Of a stretch of DNA of 64,000 nucleotides, positions 12,259 to 22,709 are shown one piece after another. The translations under genes and the position numbers were made by a program. The notes beneath the pieces were generated by a model, which did not search any database, was not told the origin of the DNA, and worked only from the letters and a program-made list of their open reading frames with translations. The stretch lies in NCBI RefSeq assembly GCF_964340395.1, contig NC_135569.1, positions 3,828,540 to 3,892,539 of the forward strand. The letters are read 5' to 3'. How positions within the stretch are numbered: the first letter of the stretch is position 1; each line of letters opens with the position of its first letter. This DNA is from Glandiceps talaboti. Its lineage: Eukaryota; Hemichordata; Enteropneusta; Spengelidae.

Positions 12259-12412
12259 TGATAATTACGACTGATCATAACTAGGCTAGGAGGTTTTACT
12301 TCCCCAGTGATGTTAGGGGTGAAGGACAAGGTCATAGTATATGTATATAGTATCCCTAATAATGGCAATTGGAAGATTTTTACTAATATTTTGAGCATGC
12401 CACAGGCTGTAA

Positions 12413-12484
12413 CAAAAATACCTTCTTGTACATGAACACAATGTACCAGTCTGGTAATTAGTAAAAATAAGTAGTGACTAAAAT
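12413..12484. repeat. family E repeat, single unit
   Basis: Shares the words TACCTTCTTGTACATGAACA and CAGTCTGGTAATTAGTAAAA with units at 43376-43570 and 45312-45375. Confidence 0.7.
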
Positions 12485-12835
12485 TATATATACACACATA
12501 CATTTTATTTGGTTCACCAAACTACACATGTTTTTCTGACCTTTATTTCAACTTTAATATGTTGAATTTATGTTTGCCTTTCGTATCTCAATTAAAGTAG
12601 AACTAATCAAACAGGACTTTGATTGAAAGGTAAAGTAGTTATATCCAGATTAGATTTTTAGATGACATAATAAAAGTATAATAGTTCATAAATGAGTTTT
12701 CTCTCCTTAGATTGTCATTATTCATGAGATATTTGACTGTACTTGTTACATCGTAATTAGTCATTTAAAATGTAATCAGAAAACAGAATTAAATACTTGT
12801 GATGGAGTTTTAGTACACCATCATTAAGAGTGGTG

Positions 12836-12836
<1 letters not shown>

Positions 12837-12873
<37 letters not shown>

Positions 12874-13007
12874 ATGCGTGCGTGCGTGCGTGCGTGCGTG
12901 CGTACGTACGTATGCATGCATGCATGCATGCATGCATGCATGTATGTATGAATGTATGTATGTAATTATGTGTGTGTGTGTGTGTGTGTGTGTCTGTGTC
13001 TGTGTAT
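12837..13007. repeat. compound microsatellite (TG)n-(TGCG)n-(CATG)n-(TGTA)n-(TG)n
   Basis: Blocks of TG dinucleotides flank tetranucleotide blocks CGTG, CATG and TATG in order. All six frames give low-complexity shadow ORFs, which are discarded. Confidence 0.95.
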
Positions 13008-13124
13008 TTGTCACCACTGTCTTCCATTTTAGACTTCAGTTACACAACCTATTCTTACTTACAAATTGAAGGCAACATTTTGGTTTAGAAGTTAATTTAT
13101 ACATGTTACCGAAGTTTTATGGAT

Positions 13125-13355
13125 TTTCAGCCCCCTGTAATATTTTTAATGTATATCCTTTAGCATTGGGGTTAATGGGGGTTTCATATACAGTAGAGGC
13201 AATATGGCATGTTTCAAAATTTGGAATTTAGTATGTATTTGCCTATCATTCATATACACTGAGCCATCTATTAGTTTTTAATGCAGATCTGGTAGTGTTG
13301 GGGTTAATGGGGGTTTCATACGCAGTAGAGGCAATGTGGTGTTTTTCAAACGATG
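13125..13355. repeat. two-copy ~130-bp direct repeat
   Basis: GGGGTTAATGGGGGTTTCAT followed by A(T/C)(A/G)CAGTAGAGGCAAT occurs near 13168 and again near 13300. Confidence 0.65.
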
Positions 13356-13633
13356 TGATTTACGGTGACTTTGTGACATTACATTTTCGATATCTGACCT
13401 ATTTTTATCCAGGGTTGAAAGGAAGCGATAAATCATTCGCTGTGAATTCAAACTTCTTCACTGTTAAAAAGTTCATGTCAGTTGTTTTACAGCTGTTATA
13501 GCCTGAGCTTGTAGTTTGACATAGTACCATCAAGTTCAGTCATGCCGACTTCAAAGTTTTATCCTAATCACCTCGTTAGCTTTCTGATTAAAGTTTAGGT
13601 GTCATAAACAGTTCTCAGGTAGATCTTCCATAA

Positions 13634-13765
13634 GGCCTAAAAAAAATTGTTTTGTTCCAGTTACCCGACCCCACGTTATTTTTTACTGTCGACCCAAAAC
13701 CTTTTTTACGTATTCGAGAAAAAAACAATAAAATTGCAAAATAGTGGAGTCTTGGACGATGCTGT
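13634..13765 (+). mobile_element. PIF/Harbinger-like MITE, family D, truncated copy
   Basis: Begins TAA|GGCCTAAAAAAAATTG, then TTTTGTTCCAGTTACCCGAC. This matches the left halves of the intact copies at 38437 and 46124. The right half is missing. Confidence 0.7.
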
Positions 13766-13869
13766 AAAGAGGCCGCTTGTTTTATGACAGCGTCCATGTA
13801 TTTTCTGGATCATTAACCAAATACAGAGCAAACACTGTTAAACCAAGGATTATGTGCTTCATTTAAGAT

Positions 13870-14355
13870 AAAAAACTAGTGGCCATTTTCACTGAAGTTG
13901 ATATCTTGTCTAATCCAAACTGCATGCTCATTCTTAAAAAGCTGTAACATACAATCTTGTGGCCACTCTCTCAACTTGATATCAACTTGAAAAATTTCAA
14001 GTATAATTTTCAAGTTTATGATGACAAATTTAATTTTATACAATATTATCAACTTTATATTTATATTTTGTCTTATGCAAAACTACATAGTCACTTTGTA
14101 AAAGCTGTAACATAAAATCTTGTGGCCAGTCTTATTGGACTTGGTATTTTGTCTAATCCCAAACTACATGCTCATCTTGTAAAGGCTGTAAGATAAAATC
14201 TTGTGGCCAGTCTCACTGATCTTCATTTTTTGTCTACTCCAAAGTGCATGCTCATTTTGTAAAGGCTGTCGGACAAAATCTTATGGCCAGTCTGTTGATC
14301 TTCTTTTTTTGTCTAATCTAAACTGCTTGCTCATTCTGTCAAGGCTGTGTCAGTG
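13870..14355. repeat. ~80-bp tandem repeat, 4-5 units
   Basis: Units near 13912, 14073, 14152, 14232 and 14312 share CATGCTCATTTTGTAAAGGC and AAAATCTTGTGGCCAGTCT. Spacing is about 80 bases, except for one insertion between the first two. Confidence 0.8.
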
Positions 14356-14598
14356 TAAGCTTCTAAAAGTCGTGAATGTCAAAAAGAGATCGTAAGTGTG
14401 GACAGGCAGTGATTACTGTGCATTATAGACACAAAAATGGAAAAAAGGAAATAGTGACGGCTTCCTGTGTTTTCAGAGAAAGTAGCAATCAAAGAGAGTA
14501 GCACTCTACACTCTAGTACATGGACATGCCAACTTTGAATGTAAATGTCCTGAATACAGCAACTGTGCTATTACTGTACATACAGCTCTGTCGCAGTG

Positions 14599-14795
14599 CA
14601 GTGTGCCCTCTTAAGCCAATTTGATGTGCCACTGACGCACACATCATTTCTAGTGATGCACCAAAATTTGGTGTTCCCCTATCTCTTACTATGTGGTGAC
14701 CAGTGTGCCCTCTAAGCCAATTTGATGTGCCACTGATGTACACAATTTCTAGTGTCGCACCAAAATTTGGTGTTCCCCTATCTCTTTTTTTGCTG
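14599..14795 (-). mobile_element. hAT-like MITE family A, two tandem half-units
   Basis: Two copies of the terminal half-unit, each starting CAGTGTGCCCTC (14599 and 14701), lie head to tail on the minus orientation. Each runs through GCCACTGACGCAC and CCAAAATTTGGTGTTCCCC to CTATCTCTT. The opposite terminus (ending GGGCACACTG) is absent, so this is a truncated or tandem-amplified form. Confidence 0.8.
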
Positions 14796-15234
14796 GTGAT
14801 TACAAACCAAATTGTTGGTACAGTGATAATCACACATTGTATCAATTGAAGGCCACATCATTTCTGCTCATCATCTTCTAGACGAGGTCATAAGGAAACA
14901 AAAAAATATAATTAGACATGAAAGTGGATACGTTCTTTGATTGCTTTAACCAGGATTGGCCATAGCAACTGTGTTAGTACTGCTACAGTAGTTTTTCCAT
15001 GGTTTGAATACACAAAAATCACCGTAAAGTCATCACTTAGAACTCTGGCTATTCACTGTATTATAAGTTTTGGTCAGGTTTTTCAATGCAAACAGATTTG
15101 ATTGTAATTGTTCATTAGTCAGATATTTATTATGGGTCAGTGGGCTCCTTTGTGAAAACCTGAGATCCTTACATCACTGCAGTGTGGACATATCTATAGC
15201 CCAGAGACATGTGTTGAAATTACCTTAGGTAGAG

Positions 15235-15485
15235 AGCTTCTTGAGATAGTAACACCAAGACTAGCCTGGAATCCATGCAGATTGGTATATTATCCATATG
15301 CAGCATGGATTCCAAGCTACACCAAGACCAGTCTCTGGACTAGAAAACTTCTTAGGATAATAACACCAATACTAGCTTGGAATCCATGCAGATTTCGATT
15401 ATAGATTCTAAACACATGATTGGAAATCAAAATCTAAAATCCCAATACGCATAGATTTGGGTCTATACCAAGACAAGTCTCTAGG
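15235..15485. repeat. ~120-bp tandem duplication with internal hairpin
   Basis: AACACCAAGACTAGCCTGGA followed by ATCCATGCAGATT occurs at about 15252 and 15362. The first copy holds a hairpin in which TGGAATCCATGC pairs with GCATGGATTCCA. Confidence 0.65.
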
Positions 15486-15488
15486 CTA

Positions 15489-15868
15489 GGGAATCAGTCT
15501 ATCCTGACGGACCTTATTCCGATTTTACACTCGCGTTATCTTCACACTTTTACTGTCTAGTCAAACTTATTACTCAAGGTGTTAATTGTGGTTCAACCCC
15601 ATGGTGGATGAAGTGCAAACAGGACATGTCAGTAGTAATCCATCACAAATTGATAAGGCTGTCGTCATCACTCATTGATTTGATACAGCTGTTTTGACTA
15701 TCCAGTGTCCAACCAGGACTCACCTCCAGTCTGTTTAAACTAAAATGAACACTGTAGGGGGGAGCACAGAATTCTGTGCGAGAATAACGAGATTGACTAG
15801 ATGGTAAAGTGTGAAAATAGCGCTAGTGTAAATCGGAATACGGTCTGTCAGGAACTAGACTTGGGAAT
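15489..15868. mobile_element. long-TIR MITE, family C, intact copy
   Basis: The element spans 15495-15862 (368 bp) with terminal inverted repeats of about 75 bp. The left arm (AGTCTATCCTGACGGACC, then TATTCCGATTTTACACTC) pairs along its length with the right arm, whose reverse complement reads AGTCTAGTTCCTGACAGACC, then TATTCCGATTTACACT. It is flanked by GGGAAT on both sides (15489-15494, 15863-15868), a candidate 6-bp target duplication. There is no ORF. A truncated relative lies at 6575-6826. I do not assign a superfamily. Confidence 0.8.
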
Positions 15869-16365
15869 TGCATCACTGCTCACACATCACTGTAGCAAAC
15901 TTGCTCATCAATACAATCTTACATGATGACATTATGTAGCTGCAACTACTGAATTCCAAAGTATAAATAATCTATTGGTCAGTTTTCAATTTAATAGGGA
16001 CAGAAACGGATTTTGAACCGATTTAACTGAATCAATTCTATTTGAATCTGGGTTTGAACTCAGTGATTCAGGTGATGAGGTGGGGGACAGGGCTACTGTT
16101 ATTTACAGCTTTGATGGCTTTAAAACAAGTCTACAGTGTACAGTATTAGAATGTATACATAACCTTTGACCTTGTAAGTGGGTGAAACAAACAGATGCCA
16201 AGCAAGTAAGGAATGGGATTATTCTCTGTGGACCTGATCCACTTCCTAACTTTCCTAATGATACATGGTATCCCATGACACATGTACATGTGCTATATAT
16301 AGAAATTAAAATATAGAGTCAACTGAATTGCAGTTGTATACTCTCAATAGTGTATTGACATGCTA

Positions 16366-16643
16366 GGTGGCACCTGTGTGCCCTCTAATGATAGCCAAAT
16401 TTTGTTGTTGTGGGTCAAAATGAGAAAATCTGGGATTTCTTATGAGTTCCCACATAGTAAGAGATAGGGGAACAGCAAATTTTGATGTGTCACTAGAAAT
16501 TCTGTGCGTCAGTGGCACATCAAATTGGCTTAGAGGGCACACTCACTACATAGTAAGAGATAGGAGACACCAAATTTTGGTGCATCACTAAAAAATGTGT
16601 CAGTGGCATGTCATATCGTCTTAGAGGGCACACTGGGTGACAC
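16366..16643 (+). mobile_element. hAT-like MITE family A, composite copy with internal duplication
   Basis: The element spans 16374-16635 and has the family A left end (GTGTGCCCTCTAATGATAGC) and right end TTAGAGGGCACACTG. The right-hand unit, running from ACATAGTAAGAGATAGG to GGCTTAGAGGGCACACT, is present twice in tandem (the first copy ends at about 16543). The flanks GGTGGCAC (16366-16373) and GGTGACAC (16636-16643) match at 7 of 8 bases. Confidence 0.85.
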
Positions 16644-17800
16644 TGTCCTTGTTAAAGGCCAATGTTTCAATCCTATGTTCTTATATTAGTATAATCTTCC
16701 TTAAACACTTTCATCAGGTTGGTAAAACATAGTAATAATACATTCTTTTACCAATGACCAAGGGTTCTTATTATTTACAAGTAACATTTCACCTGTTCAG
16801 GTCGACAGGCTTTGTCAAAACTGTCTGTTTGCTGGCTTTACTGCTAGACGGTATTATGTTATATAATAGGTAGTTAAGTTTTGGTTTTATCACATTCAGC
16901 ACTCTGTTACTGCAGTTCCAAAACTTGAACTAATTTAACAATAACATCTGCTGCAGCTTTCTATTGTAAAAGATACTATACTTTTTATATGGTAATTGAT
17001 GCAGATCAGTGTATGATTATGCAAATATGTGTAACTGAGCAAATAGATGGATTTGCATATATCATTTGTAATATGATAATTAATTAATAATAGTTCTTCG
17101 TTTAATTAAATTTAATTACCTCTGCAGGTGTTGCAAACGGCATTTGCATGAAAGCGTTTCATTGTTTCAATTATTAAATGGTTGAGATAAAGATATTAGA
17201 TATTCAAATTTTTCAAATTTCAGTTTTAGGTTCCTGAATTTTCTCAATAGTTGTTAGTCAATTTTCTCAACTTCCGCTGAATCATGTGAATGACATTTCA
17301 GACTACCTGCATTGGGAGAATGCTTTGTTTTCTTTGTCATGTTTCAACTGATCACTAACAGATTCTCCCTACCAAGAGTACTAGTTTGAAATATCATCAT
17401 ATTTCTTCTCATGACTATTATAGTTTCTCCCAACCAAAATATCAGTTTGCGAGCATCATATTTTTGCAAATAAAAAGTCATTTATAACAATCAAAATGAT
17501 AAATTTGTTATAGCTATATATATTTCCCTTGATGGCATTCAAATTCTCCTCACTCAAGTAAAATACAATTTTGTGAAGTGTGAATATATGTTGTAATAAA
17601 TGTTGTGGGCTTTAGGGCAGTATACATAAAATATGAAAATAGTGAAGAACAACGCTGTTGAAAAAGTCTGTCAAAAGTGGGACCTCATGTGATGTTAAAT
17701 ACAGACGATATTTCGAAGAAGCGAGGAAAGAAGGGATGGGTATGGAAAAGAATGTACGAGATGCCAATTTGCTGCCAAATTCAAACCCTGATACAACTAG
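16644..17800. other. intergenic sequence without a supported gene
   Basis: AT-rich. The 68-codon frame at 17658-17864 is partly built from the duplication below and has no recognisable domain. Confidence 0.5.
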
Positions 17801-17802
17801 TA

Positions 17803-17925
17803 ACACTGAAGTAAAGCACTTTCTGTATGTGCTGCACTCATTTATAGCATTCATATTACAATGAGTAACACTGAAGTACAGCACTTTCTCTATGTGCTAC
17901 ACTCGTTTATAGCATTCATATTAAG
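17803..17925. repeat. two-copy ~61-bp tandem repeat
   Basis: AGTAACACTGAAGTA(A/C)AGCA, then TTTATAGCATTCATATTA, occurs twice head to tail with few differences. Confidence 0.85.
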
Positions 17926-18299
17926 TGTAAAAGTATACTGTTTCAATTGGTTTATTTACAAGCCTAGCATGTGGCCTTTCTAATATGGTCAATTAGCAAA
18001 TGAAACATTAGACTGTTACACTTGATATATGGATGCTATAAACGACTGTGGTATATGGTACATAGAGAAAATGCCCTACTGTGGTATTATGGGTTGTACA
18101 TGTTACACAGTAATGTGAATGCATGTACATGTAACTCTAAAAGTTGGTGGAAAAGTATGTTATGTTGTACATGCAAGTCAATGGAGAAATACTACTAGTA
18201 ACAGTACATGTAAGTTAAATGTTCTAAAAATGATAACTGTAGGTGGTTTTTTTTGGCCCACTACCCCTCTTGTGAACACCAATACTTATGTAAATGACC

Positions 18300-18800
18300 A
18301 TTATACAATGTAGGAAGTAAGTTGCACAGAATAACAAGTTGCTTTGTAGCAAATACTAGTATGTTGGGTAGTCACTTTGTATGTAGCAAGTATGTTTATA
18401 TAGAATGACCAGTTACCTAACAGATAGTCATAGTTGGAAGGGTTATTTGCAAATAAACGAGGGGGCATAGCCCCTGCGTTTTTGGCACATAACCCTACCG
18501 AACGAGTTGTCTATCTTACTTACACTACAGCGGGATTGGCTCAAACGGATATATAGGTCACACCCCTAAGAAAGAGTGGGTTATGGCTCCATGTAACCAA
18601 CTGAAATCAAGGCCCCTGATTGGCCAAGTCAGTCTAGCCACAGTATAAATTATGGTGTCACATATGATACACTGAATGACTAGTTAATTTGTAGCAAATA
18701 TGTTTGCATGGAGAAGGAGAAGTTACATGATAGCAAGTATGTTGCATAAAATGACCAGTTGTGTAGCAAATGTGTTACTTGTTACATTGTAGTGAGTATA
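18300..18800. repeat. degenerate TAGCAAATATGTT repeats, interrupted by a foreign-looking block
   Basis: TGTAGCAAATA/TAGCAAGTATGTT and AATGACCAGTTA words recur at roughly 60-bp spacing on both sides of a less AT-rich block at about 18425-18660. That block lacks these words and has the hairpin described next at its left edge. Confidence 0.5.
18440..18496. repeat. hairpin with GGGTTAT ends
   Basis: GGGTTATTTGCAAATAAACG (left) pairs with the reverse complement of the right arm, GGGTTATGTGCCAAAAACGC. A GGGGC/GCCCC pair sits at the tip. It is either a small inverted-repeat element or the end of one. Confidence 0.7.
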
Positions 18801-18839
18801 TCAACATCTATCATACTGATCTTTTGAGAGACTTTACCT

Positions 18840-19780
18840 TTTCAATTGGATTATAAAGTGTTCTCAAGGATATCCACAGACACAGTAACAGTTACCTATA
18901 CAAAGGTTGTTTTGTTGTTTTTTGGCAGCCAAGAATGACCTCGCCTCACCCTCCAATGGTTCAAATCATCAGCTGTCTCTTTACTGAAACCCAGTCAAGC
19001 ATTTCAATGGGAGGCTTTATACAGACTTAATCTTTTAGCCTCTCACAGAAAACTTTATTACTCGACTCTTGATGATGGCATAAGGAGGTTAGATACAGAT
19101 CCGCGATTAAGTGCGCAGTTTTTCTGCTTGGTCGAATTCCTGTGACTTTGACACGTACAACCGTCTTGCTTGGATTGTAAATTATAAACTTCGCCGCAGT
19201 GAGAAACAGACAGGACATGATGCTATCATGATTGATGAGATGTATGTTTGATGTCGGAAGGATAGACCTTAATCCGTAGGATTTAATGATATCAAATACA
19301 TGAAGTAAGAAAGGAGTCTATTAACCTTAGGAAGGCCCTCTTTTCCATCTTTGTCGCTTTGTAGCATAGCGTGGGGAGCAGATGGTAAACAACGAGTTGC
19401 CTGCAAGGTTATGGTACTTTGAAAGCCAGCAAATTTACCCTCAAGAAGGGCAAAATTTGTGAATGATGAAGCCAAACTCTTTGTTTTAAAAGGTGTCATG
19501 TGTGCAACCGTCTTGATATGTGCGTCTCAGTAACCTTAAGTAGTATGGCTTAGTAATGCAGTTCTCCTTTTCATTGGAAGCCCTGGGTGCAGTAGTCGCA
19601 AAAGTCTCTTATGTGTCTATGATAACCTGTGTATGAAGGGGGAGATAATGTTGTTATCCTGGTTGGTGGAAGGCTTGAGAAGATCATCGTGTCTGACACT
19701 CTATAGTCTCTGGATTTGTACACCTTCAAGAATTTAGGGACAGATGGGATTCAGATAAGGGATGATCGCACATGTCGCAG
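18840..19780. other. intergenic sequence without a supported gene
   Basis: Slightly less AT-rich than its surroundings and free of obvious repeats. No ORF with known similarity. It could hold the missing 5' non-coding exon of GLCE, but nothing in the sequence shows this. Confidence 0.4.
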
Positions 19781-20141
19781 AAGCTTGACAAACAAACTTC
19801 GTTCCTTTAGGACAAAATCCCCATCTCCTAAACGAACGTTCACAAGTACAACATCGACACTTTCATATTTGATGTATTAAAACCATGAAGAAAATTGTAG
19901 CAGCTAGACTACTGTAATCACGGCAGTGTAAAAACATGATGGTAATTTTGTTAAAATATAACTGGAAACCCAGCACTGCATATCACATTATTATCAACAT
20001 CTCAGTAGTAAATACAGAACCTGTTATCATTCAAGGTGTAAAAGTTTTCGAAATTTGGTTAGAAGTGCAAAAACGAAGTTCAGCAATAACATTGACGCCA
20101 GACCGGTCCTCCCCTAAACGAACGAAGTTTGTTAGCTTGTG
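19781..20141. mobile_element. possible inverted-repeat element with AACAAACTTCGTTC ends
   Basis: The left end reads AACAAACTTCGTTCCTTTAG. The reverse complement of the right end reads AACAAACTTCGTTCGTTTAG, with AAGCT outside both. Just inside the left end a second inverted copy (TCCTAAACGAACGTT) makes a local hairpin. The interior of about 280 bp has a 75-codon open frame with no recognised domain. Confidence 0.6.
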
Positions 20142-20199
20142 TGACAATCTGCAATTGTCCTAATAATGTTGTTGATTTAAGTTTGGCTCTGAGCTCAGG

Positions 20200-20430
20200 G
20201 TACTCCAGGTTTGTTGTATCAGTTTTGTTTTATCCATAGTCATGGGAAAGGGAGGTAGGTGAAATAGTGATGTCAAAGTTTCATCCATTACTCTTGGGAG
20301 TAAGGGAAAGAGATATGACATGGGAATGTCTCCTATATTCATCCCTATAACCTTGGGAAAGGAGGGTTGCAATATGACACAGTGAAGCCATCCGTTTCAT
20401 CCTAAACCTTTGGAAGGAGGGGAAGATGTT
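20200..20430. repeat. degenerate ~62-bp tandem repeat, 3-4 units
   Basis: Blocks with GGGAAAGGGAGG/GGGAAAGGAGG, ATATGACA and TTTCATCC recur at roughly 60-base spacing. Confidence 0.5.
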
Positions 20431-21135
20431 ATAATTTAATGACATGTTGACACTGCATGAAAGGGTGGCATTTCCGGTGTTGTATACATGACGGCCAATT
20501 GAATTGCAGCAATTCTGGATTCGCTGCAATTCCGTTGTGTGACTGTCATGTGTTACATGGGAAAGGGAGATAATTCTAGTGTTGCATCTGAGAGGGTGTG
20601 GGGTGGGGCGGGAGGTTAGGTGATGTCACCCATTTTCATCAACAGTAGAGGAGGGGAAGGACAAAAATGCATTGATACCACCCAGTTAAAGCTGGGCTGA
20701 GAGAATGGCTGTGAGACATTCAAGCTTTACAGTTTTTGTCAATAAGGTAGTGGAACAGATGAAACAATCTTAACAGTTTTTTGGAGACAGACAGTATCTG
20801 GGTATTGCATGATATTGCTTTATCTTCTTTCTTCTTTTTTTTGCTGTAAGAGACAGACATCGATTTAGTTGATCATATGAGATGCTCCACTAAATAGATA
20901 TCAGGTTATTCAAGCATTAATCAGTAAAGGTTTATTAATTTATAGAAATATATTGATTAGGTTAAGAGAGCATGTAGTATTGTAGAACTGATAAGGAAGT
21001 ATGATTAGTATAGAGAGCTATCCAAATGTTTATATTACTGATAAATTTATATAAATTCGATAAAAGTGAATGAATGTTATAAAATGATAGTTGACATCTT
21101 TACCCCTTCCATAAATACACCATTGCCCACACCAT

Positions 21136-21558
21136 CATCCATCCATCCATCCATACATTGTATATCCATACATCCATACATCCATACATCCATACATACA
21201 TACATACATACATCCATCCATACATACATACATACATACATACATACATACATCCATCGATCCATACATCCATCCATCCATCCATCCATACATACATACA
21301 TACATACATCCATCTATACATCCATACATACATCCATCTATCCATCCATACATGCGTAAGTACATACATACGTACATACATACATACATACATACATACA
21401 TACATTCATACATACCTACATACATACATACATACATACATACATACATACATACATACATACATTCATACATACATACATACATACATACATACATACA
21501 TACATACATACATACATACATACATTCATACATACATACATACACACACACACATACA

Positions 21559-21592
<34 letters not shown>

Positions 21593-21646
21593 CATTCATA
21601 CATACATACATACATACATACATACATAGACACAGACAGACAGACA
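21136..21646. repeat. ~510-bp (CATA/CATC)n tetranucleotide array
   Basis: Long run of CATA with CATC-rich 5' third and rare CACA and CATT variants. It generates long YIHT/MYVC-type shadow ORFs on both strands; none is a gene. Confidence 0.97.
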
Positions 21647-22074
21647 TGTACATCGATCCATCTAGATTCATATCCATCTATCGTCACATATCATAATGAT
21701 AACCAACATGAACTATACTACAAACTTTTATACAATGCACAGATGGGTAGAACTATTACTATTAGAACAGTATGTCTTGAAGAAATAATATTTTATTAAT
21801 TTGAATATAATACTGTCGCCACATCAAAGATTTACAACTCACATTGTGTAATTCGAACACTGACCCGACAGCTGCCGCTACCGACAAAAACATAATATTC
21901 AAGTCACACAACGTTAATTTATCAATTTAACTAGGTAGTGCCGACTGATTGATGAAATAAACACCTTGAATTGTCAGGGAAACTACCTGTGAACCTACAT
22001 CATCAAGAAAAACTCTCTTGTGAAATTAACTTGTGAAATATTGATGTATCAATTTGTAATAGTACCTGCAGATG

Positions 22075-22215
22075 GCATATTGCTGGCGGTTTTACAGATA
22101 AAATAATAACCGCTCTAAAGGTACATTGCTGGAGGGAGGTTTTACAGATAAAATAATAACAGCTACAATGGTACATTACTGGGGGTTTTGATGAATGAAA
22201 CAATAACCGTTCCAA
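22075..22215. repeat. ~60-bp tandem repeat, 3 units
   Basis: TTTTACAGATAAAATAATAA followed by (C/A)(C/A)GCT occurs twice exactly, then a diverged third unit. Each is preceded by GGTACATT(G/A)CTGG. Confidence 0.75.
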
Positions 22216-22548
22216 AGACACAATACTTGGGTGCTCCACATGAAATTATGAAAAGTACATTTTGACATTTTCATCACTCACAATGTTTGTGTATATCATA
22301 AGACTTCTGCAGAAAAGGTTGGTCAAAAAACAAATTTTGATTCTGAAAACCTGATAACAATATGATGTATGGAAGGAGTTAAAGTTAAAATCCAGTCAGA
22401 TTTATTTCTGCCATCAGTACACTTATATTTATGACTGCTAAGAAACTTATGTACGATTTGGGATGATAAAATATCACCTTGGTAACTTACTCAACTTGAA
22501 AATCTTGTAAAGAAGTTAAAAAAGCCCTGCTGAACTTGACATGTGTTC

Positions 22549-22706
22549 AGCCATTTTGGATTTCCTGCAAGGGATTATGGGAAAAACATCTGATGTGACA
22601 TCACATTTACTACAGTCCCTTTATGGACAAATACAAAGAATGTCAAGATTGTGATGTCATCACCAAAGGTTTTCCCATAAACCCTTGCACATTTGAAAAT
22701 GGCGTA
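22549..22706. mobile_element. fold-back element with ~57-bp arms
   Basis: The left arm (GCCATTTTGGATTTCCTGCA, AGGGATTATGGGAAAAAC, GACATCAC) pairs with the right arm, whose reverse complement reads GCCATTTTCAAATGTGCA, AGGGTTTATGGGAAAACC, GACATCAC. The loop is about 40 bp. There is no ORF. Confidence 0.8.
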
Positions 22707-22709
22707 AAC

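Noticed and set aside
17658-17864. 68-codon plus-strand frame
   Set aside because: Its end lies in a 61-bp tandem duplication, it has no recognised domain, and the antisense frame is equally open.
21100-21799. Long ORFs on both strands (YIHT and MYVC repeats, up to 213 residues)
   Set aside because: They are translations of the CATA/CATC microsatellite and stay open because the repeat lacks stops.
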